From the NCBI RefSeq assembly GCF_030867145.1, contig NC_134415.1, forward strand, positions 21,368,417 to 21,432,416: a stretch of 64,000 nt of DNA, written 5' to 3'. Shown in pieces: positions 38,911 to 50,491 of this stretch. Below the pieces are notes generated by a model. It ran no database searches. It worked only from the letters and a program-made list of their open reading frames with translations, and had not been told where the DNA came from. This DNA comes from Opisthocomus hoazin. Taxonomy: Eukaryota; Chordata; Aves; Opisthocomiformes; Opisthocomidae. Within the stretch, counting starts at the first letter, position 1. Each line of letters begins with the position of its first letter. A program made the position numbers and the translations under genes.

Positions 38911-38936
38911 TAAATAAACAAACAAATAAATAAAAG
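38911..38936 (+). repeat. Imperfect (AAAT)n-like microsatellite
   Basis: A short run of AAAT and AAAC units in intron 5, about 26 bp long. Confidence 0.6.
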
Positions 38937-39295
38937 AGACTATTCTTAAGACTTCACTGAGCTCTAAACCAGGCCCTGTGGCTGAACATTTTAAAGGCAC
39001 ACAGCAGTGTAATTCCACTCTCTCTTTATGGTCAAATTCCCCTCATTTCCACAGGGAACAGATCTCAGTCAAGACAACAAAACTGTTCTACTCCACCCTA
39101 CTTGTGGGTCTGGAAAAAGGAGGCTTAGGACTCTTGAGACAGACAGAGACAAACAGGAGGGAGGGAAGGACACTGAGGGGACTTGAGGTGAGCCAGCAGC
39201 AAAAAAGCCATAACATAAAAAAAAATAAGCCTTCATCTATTCCGCGACAAAACCTGCAAATTCATCTATTTTTATTAATATCTGCATCCACCTAC

Positions 39296-39417
39296 CCCTT
39301 CTTTAAATGAGTCACGTAGGCACTCTGTAGAGCTGCTTCCAGGAAGTAGGAAAGTTCAAACTCGGAGTAAGTCACACTGCTACCTTTGATACTCCTCGAA
39401 TGTGTGTTGTTTAAGGT
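39296..39417 (-). CDS. TTC7A: TTC7A coding exon 5
   Basis: A 122-nt exon encoding residues 211-250 plus two bases of Gly251. The end of the exon, [18 protein letters not shown], is strongly conserved and identifies the gene. The start ([12 protein letters not shown]) aligns with the Asn-Asn-Ser/Thr stretch of mammalian TTC7A. Between them this copy has a Ser-Ser-Val-Thr-Tyr-Ser-Glu-Phe-Glu stretch that is two residues longer than the human loop as I recall it. The acceptor is CCCTCACAG right of 39417 and the donor GTAGGT left of 39296. The donor position leaves GG, completed to Gly by the first base of exon 6. Confidence 0.93.
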
Positions 39418-41705
39418 CTGTGAGGGCAGGAAATACACATCTGGGATTACACACAACAACTGGAACTAGTCAGTTCCTCATGAGCCAGAGATATCTCCAA
39501 CAATAAAATGTTAGCTTCTGCCATCAGATTACTCCTCAGATTACTTGAAAACTTCACTTCATTAAGCTACTTAAAAACATTTCAAACTCAACTTTAAAAT
39601 AAACTATGCAGTGAGTTCCATGAAATACTCTGTACACAATATGAGTTTTGAAACACCATCCCTTACTACTTTCCAACTTCTATTAAAGTAAGTAGAAAGC
39701 TACACATTAATACCAAGGGCTTCAGAAGTACTACTCCAACCACATAGATCCACCATCTTACACAGAAATATCAATGCAACGTTTGAGTAGGTATGTCTAG
39801 CTTAACGTAACAAATATTTGTTAAGAGTTAGTTAAGTTATCAGGAGTCCTGATGGAATAATCTTAGCCTTTCCTCTGTTTCTCCTATGAAACCATTCTTG
39901 CTTTTGCTTCCTTACTAGTAGCAAAGAGCTTACATGCTGAAAGTTGTGCCCTGTGCAGGCTCTCCAAAGCAGGGTTCTACATCTAGGATTGGAGACCTAT
40001 GGACGTTTAGTACATCTATCAGTAATCCTGCATTCTTGTCTCTGTGTCCAGAAGATTAATGAATTACAGTTCAAAATCTTTCCCTTCTTCACAGACACCA
40101 GCTGTCAGTAAAAACATTTACAGGACCCGGTACTGGCAGGAAGTTGTCCTTCCACAAAGGAAGGACAGTACTTAATTTTAAATAAAAAAGCCATTCAGCT
40201 TTTTCCTACAAAGAAACAGACCAGACAACTTGTTAGCTGGGTTTCTTAATGAACTTTTATAAACGTACTAAGCTCATTTTTAATTGTTTTAATGCAATTA
40301 AAAACAAAACCCGGCACAGACATGCTGAGAAGGGCAGAACTATCCGATCAGAAGATCAAAGGCCGTCAAGTTACAGAAGAACAGATAACATGCATTGCCA
40401 TCAGGGCTGCTGGTGCCAAGCATAACGTGTGCCAAAGGAAGGGCATGAAAGCACATGGTGTGTGCCCTGTTGAACCCAGTTAGGCAAAGTTAAGAGCCCA
40501 CTAAGCATGTACCCAGCAAATCAGTGGCATGTATAACAACTCAGCAAAAGGCTCACAGTACTCATCTTACTCAGCATCCTAGCCAGCCACTGACTAAGCA
40601 GTTACTAATGATCTAGGTTCCTCCAGTTTCACTTGGAGGAGGTGAAGCACTGGCAGTTAAACTCCTATGGCTGACCCAAAACAGTTACTTTCAGCTCATT
40701 AGGGATCTCGGTATCTGTTACTGTGTATCATTTTGATTCTGTGATCATACAGATGTAAAGATCTGACTACTCATGTGCAGCTGTGGAACTGGAATCTTAG
40801 AAAGTGGGATGTTATGGTTAATTGCATCTGAAAATAGCATTTGCGAAAGGGCAATGCAACAGTAATAGATACTGTATTGAATCCTTATTTCTGACCTAAA
40901 ACAGTCAAGTTAAACAAGTTTTGATCTGCAGCACAATTATAGTGAACAGTCCAGAGGCTGCCGTTAGTTTCTGGGCTTGTTCAGCCTGAAGAAGAGAAGG
41001 CTGAGAGGGCACCTTATAAATGTTTATAAATATCTCAAGGGTGGGTGTCAGGAGGACGGGGCCAGACTCTTTTCAGTGGTGCCCAGCGACAGGACAAGGG
41101 GCAATGGACACAGACTGAAGCAGAGGAAGTTCCATCTGAACATGAGGAAGAACTTCTTCCCTCTGAGGGTGACGGAGCCCTAGATCAGGCTGCCCAGGGA
41201 GGTTGTGGAGTCTCCTTCTCTGGAGATACTCAAGACCCGCCTGGACAAGGTCCTATGCAGCCTGCTGTAGGTGACCCTGCTTCAGCAGGGGGGTTGGACT
41301 AGATGACCCACAGAGGTCCCTTCCAACCCCTACCATTCTGTGATTCTGTGATCATTTACACAGCAGATATGTAAAATGCCTTGGGTTCCTTCATGCTGGC
41401 ACTTGCTATGCAAATTTTGTAGTCCCTCTTTAGTAAGAGCTAAACTTGAGATACAACCTGAGCATATCTGAAGTATTCAGTGCTTCACCACAGGCAAAAC
41501 TGGTTTCCAGACCTCATTCTCAGAGGAAACAGGCAGAGACCAGATAAACTGCTATTTTGCAACTGCTTGTACTGAGATACCTCACTCCCTCCAACTTGTT
41601 CTCATACTCCTTATTGTCTATGGTCACTTGGCATTTCCCCATCATTTTTGCTGTCAAAATCCTGCAAATTCCACCAGGTAACACCCTGAACACATTTCTT
41701 CTTAC
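39418..41705 (-). other. TTC7A: TTC7A intron 4
   Basis: A 2.3-kb intron holding a CR1 3' fragment at 40966-41350. The rest is unique AT-rich sequence without recognisable features. A 15-base string at 40734-40748 recurs immediately at the 3' end of the CR1. Confidence 0.85.
40966..41350 (+). mobile_element. CR1 LINE 3' fragment
   Basis: This 385-bp copy covers the last part of CR1 ORF2 (the segment [20 protein letters not shown] begins near 40971) and the 3' untranslated region. It ends in ATTCTGTG ATTCTGTG at 41335-41350. It is closely similar to 32085-32464 of the large copy in intron 5 and belongs to the same 3'-end type. The open frame stops early at TAG (41182-41184), where the longer copy has a Trp-Asn-like continuation. 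The orientation is antisense to TTC7A. Confidence 0.92.
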
Positions 41706-41836
41706 CTTTTCAAGCTCCTGCAAGTATACCTGGGCAACGACATATGCCGTCTCAAAACAAGCCATAACTTCCTCCTCCCTTTCACACAGTCGAGCACGTG
41801 AGGCAATTGAGTTGGTTGAACGCTCCAGTGACAGAC
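41706..41836 (-). CDS. TTC7A: TTC7A coding exon 4
   Basis: A 131-nt exon completing Gly167 and encoding residues 168-210. It reads [20 protein letters not shown], then a run of Glu, then [18 protein letters not shown]. The acceptor TATTTTGCAG is right of 41836 and the donor GTAAG left of 41706. The Ser-Leu-Glu-Arg...Asn-Ser-Ile-Ala-Ser-Arg pattern and the final Leu-Gln-Glu-Leu-Glu-Lys helix match TTC7A. The phases (in after 1 base, out at 0) fit exons 3 and 5. A 15-kb intron separates it from exon 3. Confidence 0.95.
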
Positions 41837-42268
41837 CTGCAAAATAGCAACACCTTCTTTAACTGGAGCCCACTAACAGCAGAACGGCTGTGTTACTCCT
41901 TCATTTACCAGCTGACAAGAAAGTTTTTCCATAGGTGGGTTTCCCACTTGTTTTAGTGACTTTCAGGAAAAGACCCCACGACAATATAATTCCTACTCAT
42001 GCAAGGCATTTTTGTCATGCTGCTCTAAGTGTGACAGTGTCACTGCACGCTTCTACAGTGCCTTTCAAATACTTTATGAAGAAAGGACACACAATCCCTC
42101 TGGTAGGGATGAGCAACCAGAGAATTTAAGGCCTCTATTTCAAAAGACTGCTATAGATTTGGGGTGCTTCAACACAAGTGCTGTTTCAGAAACACCCTGG
42201 CACTGGATTTGAGAACTTCTAAACATCTGCTATTTCAAGGGAAGCTTTCAATAAGCAGTAATTTTGCA

Positions 42269-42288
42269 GGGGGGGGGGGGGGGGGGGG
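42269..42288 (+). repeat. Homopolymer G tract (20 G)
   Basis: The longest G run of the window, 433 bp upstream of exon 4 in the TTC7A transcript, where it reads as poly(C). Confidence 0.9.
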
Positions 42289-45200
42289 AACAACCAACCT
42301 GGAAAATCATACCAAAAGAGAGCTGGAAATTCTGAGGCCTCTTCTGGAAAATCTGAGTGCATGCAAATCGCACATGGATGCGCAGCATGCTCTTGGCAAG
42401 ACACAAGAGACTGTTAACCACAAAATCACCCTCTTTTCCAAAGAAAGGAAAAGACCCTGGTTTTTGTACTACTATAACTCCTTCTTGTATCAACCCATCC
42501 AACCCCTCTTACAAAGAGCATGTTAACTGGAGACCTACAGCTATTGTCACTACATGACATTCTTTTCTAATCAGATCTTTGTCTGGCACCACACTACTAC
42601 ACCCTTTAGATCTCTAAATCTGCTTGGAGAGGCTACATATCTATATACCAATTTTACTCTGATTAGTGTAAGTTCTTATGCCAGACTGGATTCTCCACAA
42701 TACACCATTGCCTGGAAAATACGGTCTTCCATACCAAACAACTGCACCGATGCCCAGTAGCCCAACAGAGGTTGTAAAAAGTTCAGCACATGCTTCCCAA
42801 TAAATGTTATATGTAACAACACTCCCTAATACTAATGAAAAATGTGTAAAATGTAACACAAAATCATAGCGTTCCTGACACAGATCCACAGAGGTGATGA
42901 AAAAAGAAAGAGCTCAGCTGCCTGGACAGCATCTCCAAGGAAGATACTTAGGACTGCTACAGCATGCGACAAAGGACCCAGCTCCCTGTGAGGAGCCACG
43001 CTCCCCTGGGCCCCGGCAATCCCAGGAGGCAGAGCTCACCTCCGGGATCCGACAACAACCCGCTGTGAGACAGCAGTGGGGAACCAGGTTTCCCCATGAC
43101 AAACGATGCAGTACAAGCGCTCATGCTGCTAGGCAGTCTTAGCTTTGTTTACTTCTCATATGCAGTGTTTCTGTTTTGTCCCCTTGGTGACTTTGCTAGG
43201 AGCTGCCCTATATCACGTCTTACATTTGAGCCAGACACAAGCAGTTCAGTGGGCAGAGAAGATGCCCCACTGGTGCAAGCTCGGGAGGTGGCTCCCTACT
43301 CCTTTTGCTCTCTCCCAAGTCAGAATTGCACGGCATATTCTGTCAAGGACCTGTATCTAGGAGGAACACATGTTAGTACCTTTCACCTTCGAAAATCCTG
43401 ACTGGAGTAGAGCAGGGGGAGTGGATTTACTTCAAACTGACAGTGTGTGGAGGACAGGGTCGATGATCATTTTGCTGCTCTTAACTAACGCCTATTCTGT
43501 GTTCTCTCCTTTCTAGGCATACACCTCGTAGAGCATCTGACATGTAACAAGTTTTGTCCATCTATGAAGTCTCTGGCTTTATATCATGGGTTGTTTTCCT
43601 ATTATTTCAAAGCTTCTATTTCCTAACCCTGTTGCTATGTAATGAAGAGGAAAAGAAGATGTTAACTCTCTATGCAGTAAATTAAACCATCCAGTGTTGA
43701 AGCTAGAACAATCAGCCTACAATTACTCTTGGATCTGTCACAGTTTTATCTACCTCTGAATTTCTAGTCATTCCCCTTAATTGAAAACAAATTTTAAGAA
43801 GTGTCACATTTCAGAGTCACCATCCCCTCACGTGCTAAGTGGGGCCGAGGACCCTGAAAGAAATCCAGCGCAATCCACTGACATGCACACACATGCAGCA
43901 TCTAATCAAACTGCAAGAGCCATCCTAGCACAGTCTGCATGGGGGTGGTTATCGTGGGAGATGTCACGCAGAGAGAACAGGCTGATAAAAAGCCATTTAC
44001 ATACACGCTACAGCCCACTGCAAGGAGCTACTATCTCTAAGCTCTGACGTGGGGGAGGAAAGCAAGCAGCCTTTGCCATCACCAAGTACTGGAACAAACG
44101 TGCCCATCCACGCAGTCAGAAAAACAGAGCTGGGGCTGATCAGAAACAGGGGAACAAACATCTCCAAAGAGGCTTCTTGCCACAGTAAGTACAGAGCAAT
44201 ATACAGTGTATTAAGACAGATACTATGTTATGTTGCACACATTTTTCTACTTGTAAAGGGCAAGAAGGAAAAATGACCCACATGATAAGGCATTAGTCAT
44301 GGTTCCTTCTGCTAATACCATATGCACTGACCTGATGTCATCACAGTATAGAATCTTCTACAGAATCCAAACAGGGCTATTCTTCCCTACCACAGAAATG
44401 CAATGAAAGAAGAATTAGAGCAAATCCAGTAGACAAAGTGAAGAACAGAAGAATAAAAACAGAACTTCCCTAGTCTTGCAGCCACTGATTCAGTTCTCAC
44501 AGTGCAAAGCCCAAATAATTACCAATTTGCTCAAGGTGCAGTTGGACAAGACTGTTGACAAGCCCTGCAGTCCTGAGAGCACAAATTCCACTAATTCTTC
44601 TCCCTTCCTCAGTTATCAGTACAGAAAAAACTTTGCAGCACAACATACATTTTAAACCCAACTCAGTTCCCAAAAAGTGTCAGAATGCCATGAAAGTGCA
44701 TGCTACTTCCACACTAGATCTAGCAAGAAAAGCGCAGCTCTTGCCAAGACAGAATTAGCTTCTCAGTAAAGCATAAAGCCATCTGTTTTCTCGGTAGCTG
44801 GTTAAGGTAAAGGGACTTGGGTATTTTTCACAACCAGTTGGGGTAAGATGTTACCAATTTATAATTTATCTGTGCTAAGATTTATCTCATATGAATCAGG
44901 TGCCCAAATTTAAATACATACCATCAGAATGTTTTACATAGCGAAGATACAGATTTTCAACAGAGTATGGCCCAAGCTCAAGATTTAGAGAGACAAGCCT
45001 CAAGATTATCCTTTTTAAAAGAACAAGCTCTGCCTACCCACTTCAGAGGCAGTAATTTTCTATTTATAGAAACACTGCTTTTCTTTCCTGCATACATATA
45101 AGGCTTCCATTCACCTCCTCTAGTTCTCCCAAAGATTCTTTTCTGGCTCTTGATCCTTTCTATAATCTTTGCTCCTTCTCCCCTTCTAAAGCTAATCTGC

Positions 45201-45472
45201 ATTTATGTCAGAAAACACCCATAAGGTTTGCAAGAAGTGCCATTGAACTTTCTTCCTAGAGCTGAAATGCACCACTCTCATTTATAGAAACCTGAAAGGG
45301 GAGATTTTATGAAAACTTATTTCCACTTTCATGTCACTCAGTCCTTGCCAAGGGAAGACAACGTAACATGTAGCTCCAGTGATATGAGGTGATGTTATTA
45401 CTGGAACACGCATGTGCACACGGACATGTGGTATCAGATTCTCAGCAACAAAAATGAGATGAAAATTCATGC

Positions 45473-45600
45473 CGAAAGGGACCCCAGAAGGTCCACAGTC
45501 CAACCTTCTGCTCAAAGCAGGGCCAGCCCAGGCTGCTACCCAAGCTTGGTCTTGAAAGCTTCAACGCACAAAGGGAGACTGCACAACCGGTAGGGAGAAG
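45473..45600 (-). mobile_element. Old CR1 LINE 3'-region relic
   Basis: On the plus strand the segment reads as diverged antisense CR1 3' sequence. The recognisable pieces are AAGGGACCCCAGAAGGTCCA, CCAACCTTCTGCTCAAAGCA, GGCTGCT and GTCTTGAAAGC, followed by GGGAGACTGCACAACC. The terminal octamers are gone. It looks older than the other CR1 copies. Boundaries are approximate. Confidence 0.7.
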
Positions 45601-46419
45601 AGGAGGCTGTGGTGGCTTTCTTCTTTTCCTCTAGTTTACAAAATAGTTCACCAAATAGCAGGATTTCTCCTTCTGAGTAGGAGGAATATACCAATCCACT
45701 CACAGGTTCTTTTCATTTTCGTTTTTACACAGATTTCCAGCCTCCTGTATTTGGATGAATTTACGCAATCAAGCAATGGTGGGTTCATAGGTGCAAGAGT
45801 TCAGGGTCAGCAGCAGCACACTGCTTTCACCAACAGCTGCTAAAACCCATAGCCCAGGATCATCAGAGCTACCTGGCAATCCATTATAATCTTGGGGTAT
45901 TTCTCATGTAAAAGTCTCAAAGATAGAAAGGCAGAAAATTCCAGTAACCCTAAGTAAAATAATCTGAAGAGCTGTTTGTCCGTAAGTGGGGAATGAAGCC
46001 TGAAAATTTAAATAATCTGTGCAAAGCTGCTTAGTTGCATCACAGCAGAACTCAAGACCGCTACGCCCAGCCTCCCCACTAGATACAAGAAACCAACACT
46101 AACGTTACTCCAATTATTTCAAAATTAAGAACTCTGGTTAGATTTGTAATTACAGCTAAAACTGACTGTTAAAGCTAGGACAGCTTTTTAATTGAGAGGC
46201 TGTGAAGCCAGAAGGTGGCAAGCACTCCCCTGAGACGCAACCTCAGTCACCTACCCGACCAACACCATGTAGGCTCTGCATATCTTATTGCATAGCAGAA
46301 ATCAGTAACCTTAACCCGAACATGCTCATTTTCCTGAGCATGTCAAGACCTGCTGCCTATCAGCTGTCTGCTCTTAAGTTTCATGGCAGATCTTCGAACT
46401 TCAGCTTTAACCTGTAATA

Positions 46420-47774
46420 CAGTGATCCCCAAGCTTTTTTGATCATACATCTCATGACCAAAAAAAAAAAATTATAGAGCATGCACACCCAACATATATC
46501 TAGTTATATACACACACTGCTTTACAATGTATTTATTATATATTTACGTTCTTATTTTTTCAAAAATACCTGCTAGGTAGCATGCTACTGACAGCCACCT
46601 ATCATCACAGAAAAGGTCAGCAAATTCAGAACACTTGACTTTTTGTAAAAGCAAAAAGGCATAACTCATCTTTAAGTTCGACAACAACTTTTTTAAGCAC
46701 TTTGCCACAAGACAACCAGTGACCTTCGGTGTGGTACAAACAATTTTCATGGTCACTCCCCACCTCATTACAAAGTATTGTAGAGATTCTGCTTAAAACT
46801 CTCATGTTTATAAAGCTAACCCCATTGATGACATCCTATAGCACTTTGTACACTTCTGAGTCCCACTTTGCTGCTAAGCAGTTCTTAGTCTATTTCATTA
46901 CTGAACCAGAATCTAGCAAACTCCTTAAGTTGAGACATATCAGAAACACTTGTACTGTCGTGCAACTGTACAGCAAACCTCCTACACTCCATAATGTGTT
47001 CTAATACTTGTTTCTTCAAGTCCTTAGCAATGTCTTCTATACCTTTTCCAAAAGAATGCATTTTAGTTTGCTGCCATACTGTCTTCTGTGTATTATTTCA
47101 GCTGTTTTGCCACAGCAGGAAGAAGAAATGTTTCCTCAGTGGTTATGTGGTTTTTCATTGTTTGTTCTCATGTAAGAAACCTCAAAAGTGGCTTCTAAAA
47201 ATTTATTATTAAGTTTAATGAAATGTTTTAAAGTACCGAATTGAGCTTCACTGGACTTTAAACATTGCTGACTAGACCATCATTGCTTTTACCTCATAAT
47301 GTGGCTGATGAAGAAAGAGCTCATGCAAGGAGTAGTGGCAGCTCTGCCATTTTCTTACTGTTCACTTGTGCTCGTTTTATTAGCATGACCCACAAGCCAC
47401 AGTTTCTTTGAGGCAATCTTTAAGCTACTTCTCTATTTCATGATGGTTAGTTCAGTTAAAACTAGACAATCTAATACATAAATATGCTTAACCAGGCACC
47501 CGTGAGCTGCAATACACTGGAAGTGAACAAACCAGTGAGGGTGGAGCACCCACTCTTCCGCAGGACACTTCCTGGGCTGTACATGATGTGGGACCCTCTG
47601 ACATATAGACTGAGCAAGGGCACCACTGTCAGTCCAATACATTACTAAAGCTTAATTTTAATGAATTATTTTAAAGAAAAAAGAAATAGAAGTCCTAATG
47701 TTTTTCTCCTGCACCCCAGTGGATCATCTTGTACACCCCCTGGGGCACACACACCCCGCTTTGGGACCACCGCT
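46420..47774 (-). mobile_element. Decayed hAT-family DNA transposon
   Basis: The left end reads CAGTGATCCCCAAGC, and the right end, as reverse complement, reads TAGCGGTGGTCCCAAAGC. Both resemble the CAGxGGTxCCCAAxC inverted termini of hAT (Charlie-like) elements. Between them the minus strand carries broken pieces of a hAT transposase in the expected order. An 8-bp target duplication could not be made out confidently. The element lies sense to TTC7A in intron 3. Length is about 1.35 kb, so it is internally deleted relative to a complete element. Confidence 0.7.
46555..47062 (-). pseudogene. hAT transposase relic (ZBED5/SCAND3-like)
   Basis: Reading leftward from about 47060, a frame gives FGKGIEDIAKDLKKQVLEHI, then FAVQLHDSTSVSDMSQLKEF. 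This matches the Phe-Ala-Leu-Gln-Leu-Asp-Glu-Ser-Thr-Asp-Val-Ser region that holds the first catalytic acidic residues of hAT transposases. After a stop at about 46890 and lost sequence, the conserved Gly-Ser-Asp-His-Glu-Asn...His-Thr-Glu-Gly-His-Trp-Leu-Ser-x-Gly-Lys-Val-Leu segment appears at about 46680-46765. A further piece, WLSVACYLAGIF, matches the Trp-Leu-x-x-Leu-Ala-Tyr-Leu-Ala-Asp-Ile-Phe motif and lies at about 46560-46620. These pieces are in different frames with several stops, so the gene is dead. The nearest relatives I recognise are ZBED5, SCAND3 and FAM200 type transposases. The assignment to a subfamily is tentative. Confidence 0.72.
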
Positions 47775-49328
47775 ACAGTGTATTAATTGTATTGGTACAA
47801 GAGGCCACCTCCATTCCATGACATAGCTGACAGCAGTCGAGGGGATACCTCTGCTGGAGCAATGCTCTGGGGCACAGCAAACACAGGGGAGAACTGCAAG
47901 CTCTTACAGTCCCACATCTAACGGACTTTGTCAACAGCATGCACATACTTTCACAGCTTGCTGCAAGAATTACATTTTTTCCTCGGTTCTAAATACAACA
48001 GGCAGAAGCAGAAGAGAAAAAATGAAAAGTGGATGGGGCACAAGAGAGAAAGATGGTGCTGATGACCAAGTATTGGAATTAATTTAGCTTGAGCTCATCT
48101 GCATCACTGCCAGGCAGCGTCAACAGTGAGAAAGTTCTCTTCCAGCTGCAGTCACTGAACCAGAATACCCTACTTTTTGGAGCAGGAGGGAGAAAGGGGG
48201 ATGGTAATTCAGATTTTACTATGTGATTCACAGCAAGCGCTCAAGCCAATTCTACTTAAAATTTGTTAGAACAGACATAGCCTGCACAGACTAGAAGGCT
48301 TGTTGCCCTGTCACTTAAAAGATGGTCAAAGACATTTGGAGCTTACTCCAGGGTAAACCAGCACACAGAAATCTTCCCGAAGCCACCGGACACATATCAT
48401 GCTACACAACACAGCCCCAGCATGGGGACAGCTTCATAGCCACCTAAAAGCCACCTCTAGCTTAGGCCATCTGAGACTACATTTGTATTTGCTGTCATTT
48501 AGTGAAATAAGAATGTAGCATGTTGTCTCATGTTAGCACATGAACATAGTGCGTTCCTTGTTCTATTTCCTCGGAAAATCATGTGCAACTATTCTTGTAT
48601 CTCCTGATGCTGCTGACCCCACAGCTCTAGAGAACTAAATCATAGTGCAGGAGGCGGAAAACGATTTGTACGTGTGTGCAACCAGCACCTGCAATTGTGT
48701 GTGGAGAAGAGAGTGGAAGTCTAACAAAACTTTACCATCACATAAACCAAATCACATTAACAAAAGGAACAGTAAGTTATTTTCTTTTCCCACTTTCCAA
48801 ATTTCAGTTACTTGCATTTAGTGGCCTGCAGCTAACTCTCTTCAGAAATTTAAAATCACACCCACGCTGCATTTGAGCATAGCAGATTGTACTAAACAAA
48901 CTACTTCTAAAATGCAACAGGAAAATAGTAAACTCTCCTATCCAACAGCAGAGAAGAGCTCATGGAGTACAACAGTGAAGCCTAAGTGCACCAAGAACAC
49001 CAAGGCTGTGCTTGACAACTCTTTCACATCCAAGCTGGATAGCAGTGGCACCGAGGCACACAATCCACCAACATGCAACAGCTTCAAAGTCATCACTGTC
49101 ACAGTGTAAGGGCAACTCCAAACTCTTAAATTTCTGTTCTGAAAACCCAGATCAGACATACTAATACTAGGCCCTTTTATCAAGGCACCAACACCTACAA
49201 ACTGTGGCTTTTGCCTGTCAGACAGCTACTCTGATGCCATCATGAACAAACAGCATGCTTCCCGCCTAGCCGGCAGGACTGTGCACACTAGCACTTTGAA
49301 ACGTATACCAGGTACAGAACAAAGTCTC

Positions 49329-49343
49329 CCTCTCTCTCTCTCT
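49329..49343 (+). repeat. (CT)n microsatellite
   Basis: About seven CT units in intron 3. Confidence 0.8.
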
Positions 49344-50472
49344 GATGTGGATTAACATTTAAAAGATGCAGGTTTTATCAAGCAGAAGTGAAAACAAGTT
49401 CTGCCAATCAAATGCCTTACCCTCAGCTACTCAGTTTTTAATGACATACTGCATCATACGTCCTTGCAGCTGGAACTCAATTTTCCTAACAGACACGCAA
49501 GAAAACTAGTTTTATTATTTAGGCTCTGTTTAAAGGAACCCATCTCCCCACACATTTTGATGCTCGGAGATACGAATCTCACTCATTTTTAGTCATCCAA
49601 GAAGAATTCCAACAATGGAATTTGTGCCCTGCCCGACAGACCCCTTAAAAAAAAAATATTAAAAAAATAGAACTAAAAAGCAAATAAAATTTTTTCTTCC
49701 ATTGCAGTTCTATTTAGTCACAGCAACAGCTGAAAAATGAAAGCAACCTCACTGAGTAGCTGCCAGTAGAAGAAACAGCAGTTAAGGAATAGGAGCAGAC
49801 TAGTGCAAGCCAGTGTATCATCTGAAAAGCAACATCCAGGTTAACACAGATACATACTGCCAAGTATCCGTCATCCTCATGACACTCATTATCACCCAAG
49901 AGCAATATATTTGCACAAAAAAAAGTGAAAGCAAAGTTTTAGGTAATTTTTCCCTCAACTTTCAAACAAACCTATGCTTTTCTCTTCTTAACTTTGTGCC
50001 CGGTATAATTCTGGCTCTTCATGATCAACAAGCTTTCCTAAAGACTATGAGGAACACTGGTGTTGTCTTTAGGAAAGTCTTAGCCGCCCTCTTGAACACT
50101 CCAAGGCATTCAAGCGCCTCAGCCAGCACAGTCGCTTCCAAGGTGGGCAGGTTCCAGACAGCAGTGAATCGGGGCCCAGGCAAGTCAGCACAGTCTAAAA
50201 TAGCAAGCCTCCTGGTTTACCCAGAAGGATTAGGGTAGAGAAGATTTAGACCCTCATGTAAAAGCCTACAGTAAGCACGCCATAATGTCAACAGTACCTA
50301 GTTAACATCATGATTGACACTGAAACTAATAGGGGAAGGTAGAGAATTCAGACTCTTGGGACTTTCCCTTCCTCTTGTAACCATTTCTGCTAAATGGGTG
50401 CATTATAGCACATTGCCCCCATGTTAGTCAGTAGTAGCAGTGCAGGTAGGATGAAAACTCAGCTTTTTTTTT

Positions 50473-50491
50473 GGGGGGGGGGGGGGGGGGG
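50473..50491 (+). repeat. Homopolymer G tract (19 G)
   Basis: An uninterrupted G run preceded by nine T. The following 90 bp is G-rich as well (several GGG and GGGG groups to about 50570), giving a strongly asymmetric purine block. Confidence 0.9.

Larger units (their letters stand above)
28969..39295 (-). other. TTC7A: TTC7A intron 5
   Basis: A 10.3-kb intron carrying two large CR1 copies in opposite orientations, 30368-32464 on the plus strand and 37270-38218 on the minus strand. A GC-richer block lies at about 36240-36440, an 18-bp near-palindrome at 30227-30244, and an imperfect AAAT tract near 38911-38936. No additional TTC7A exon was found. Confidence 0.8.
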
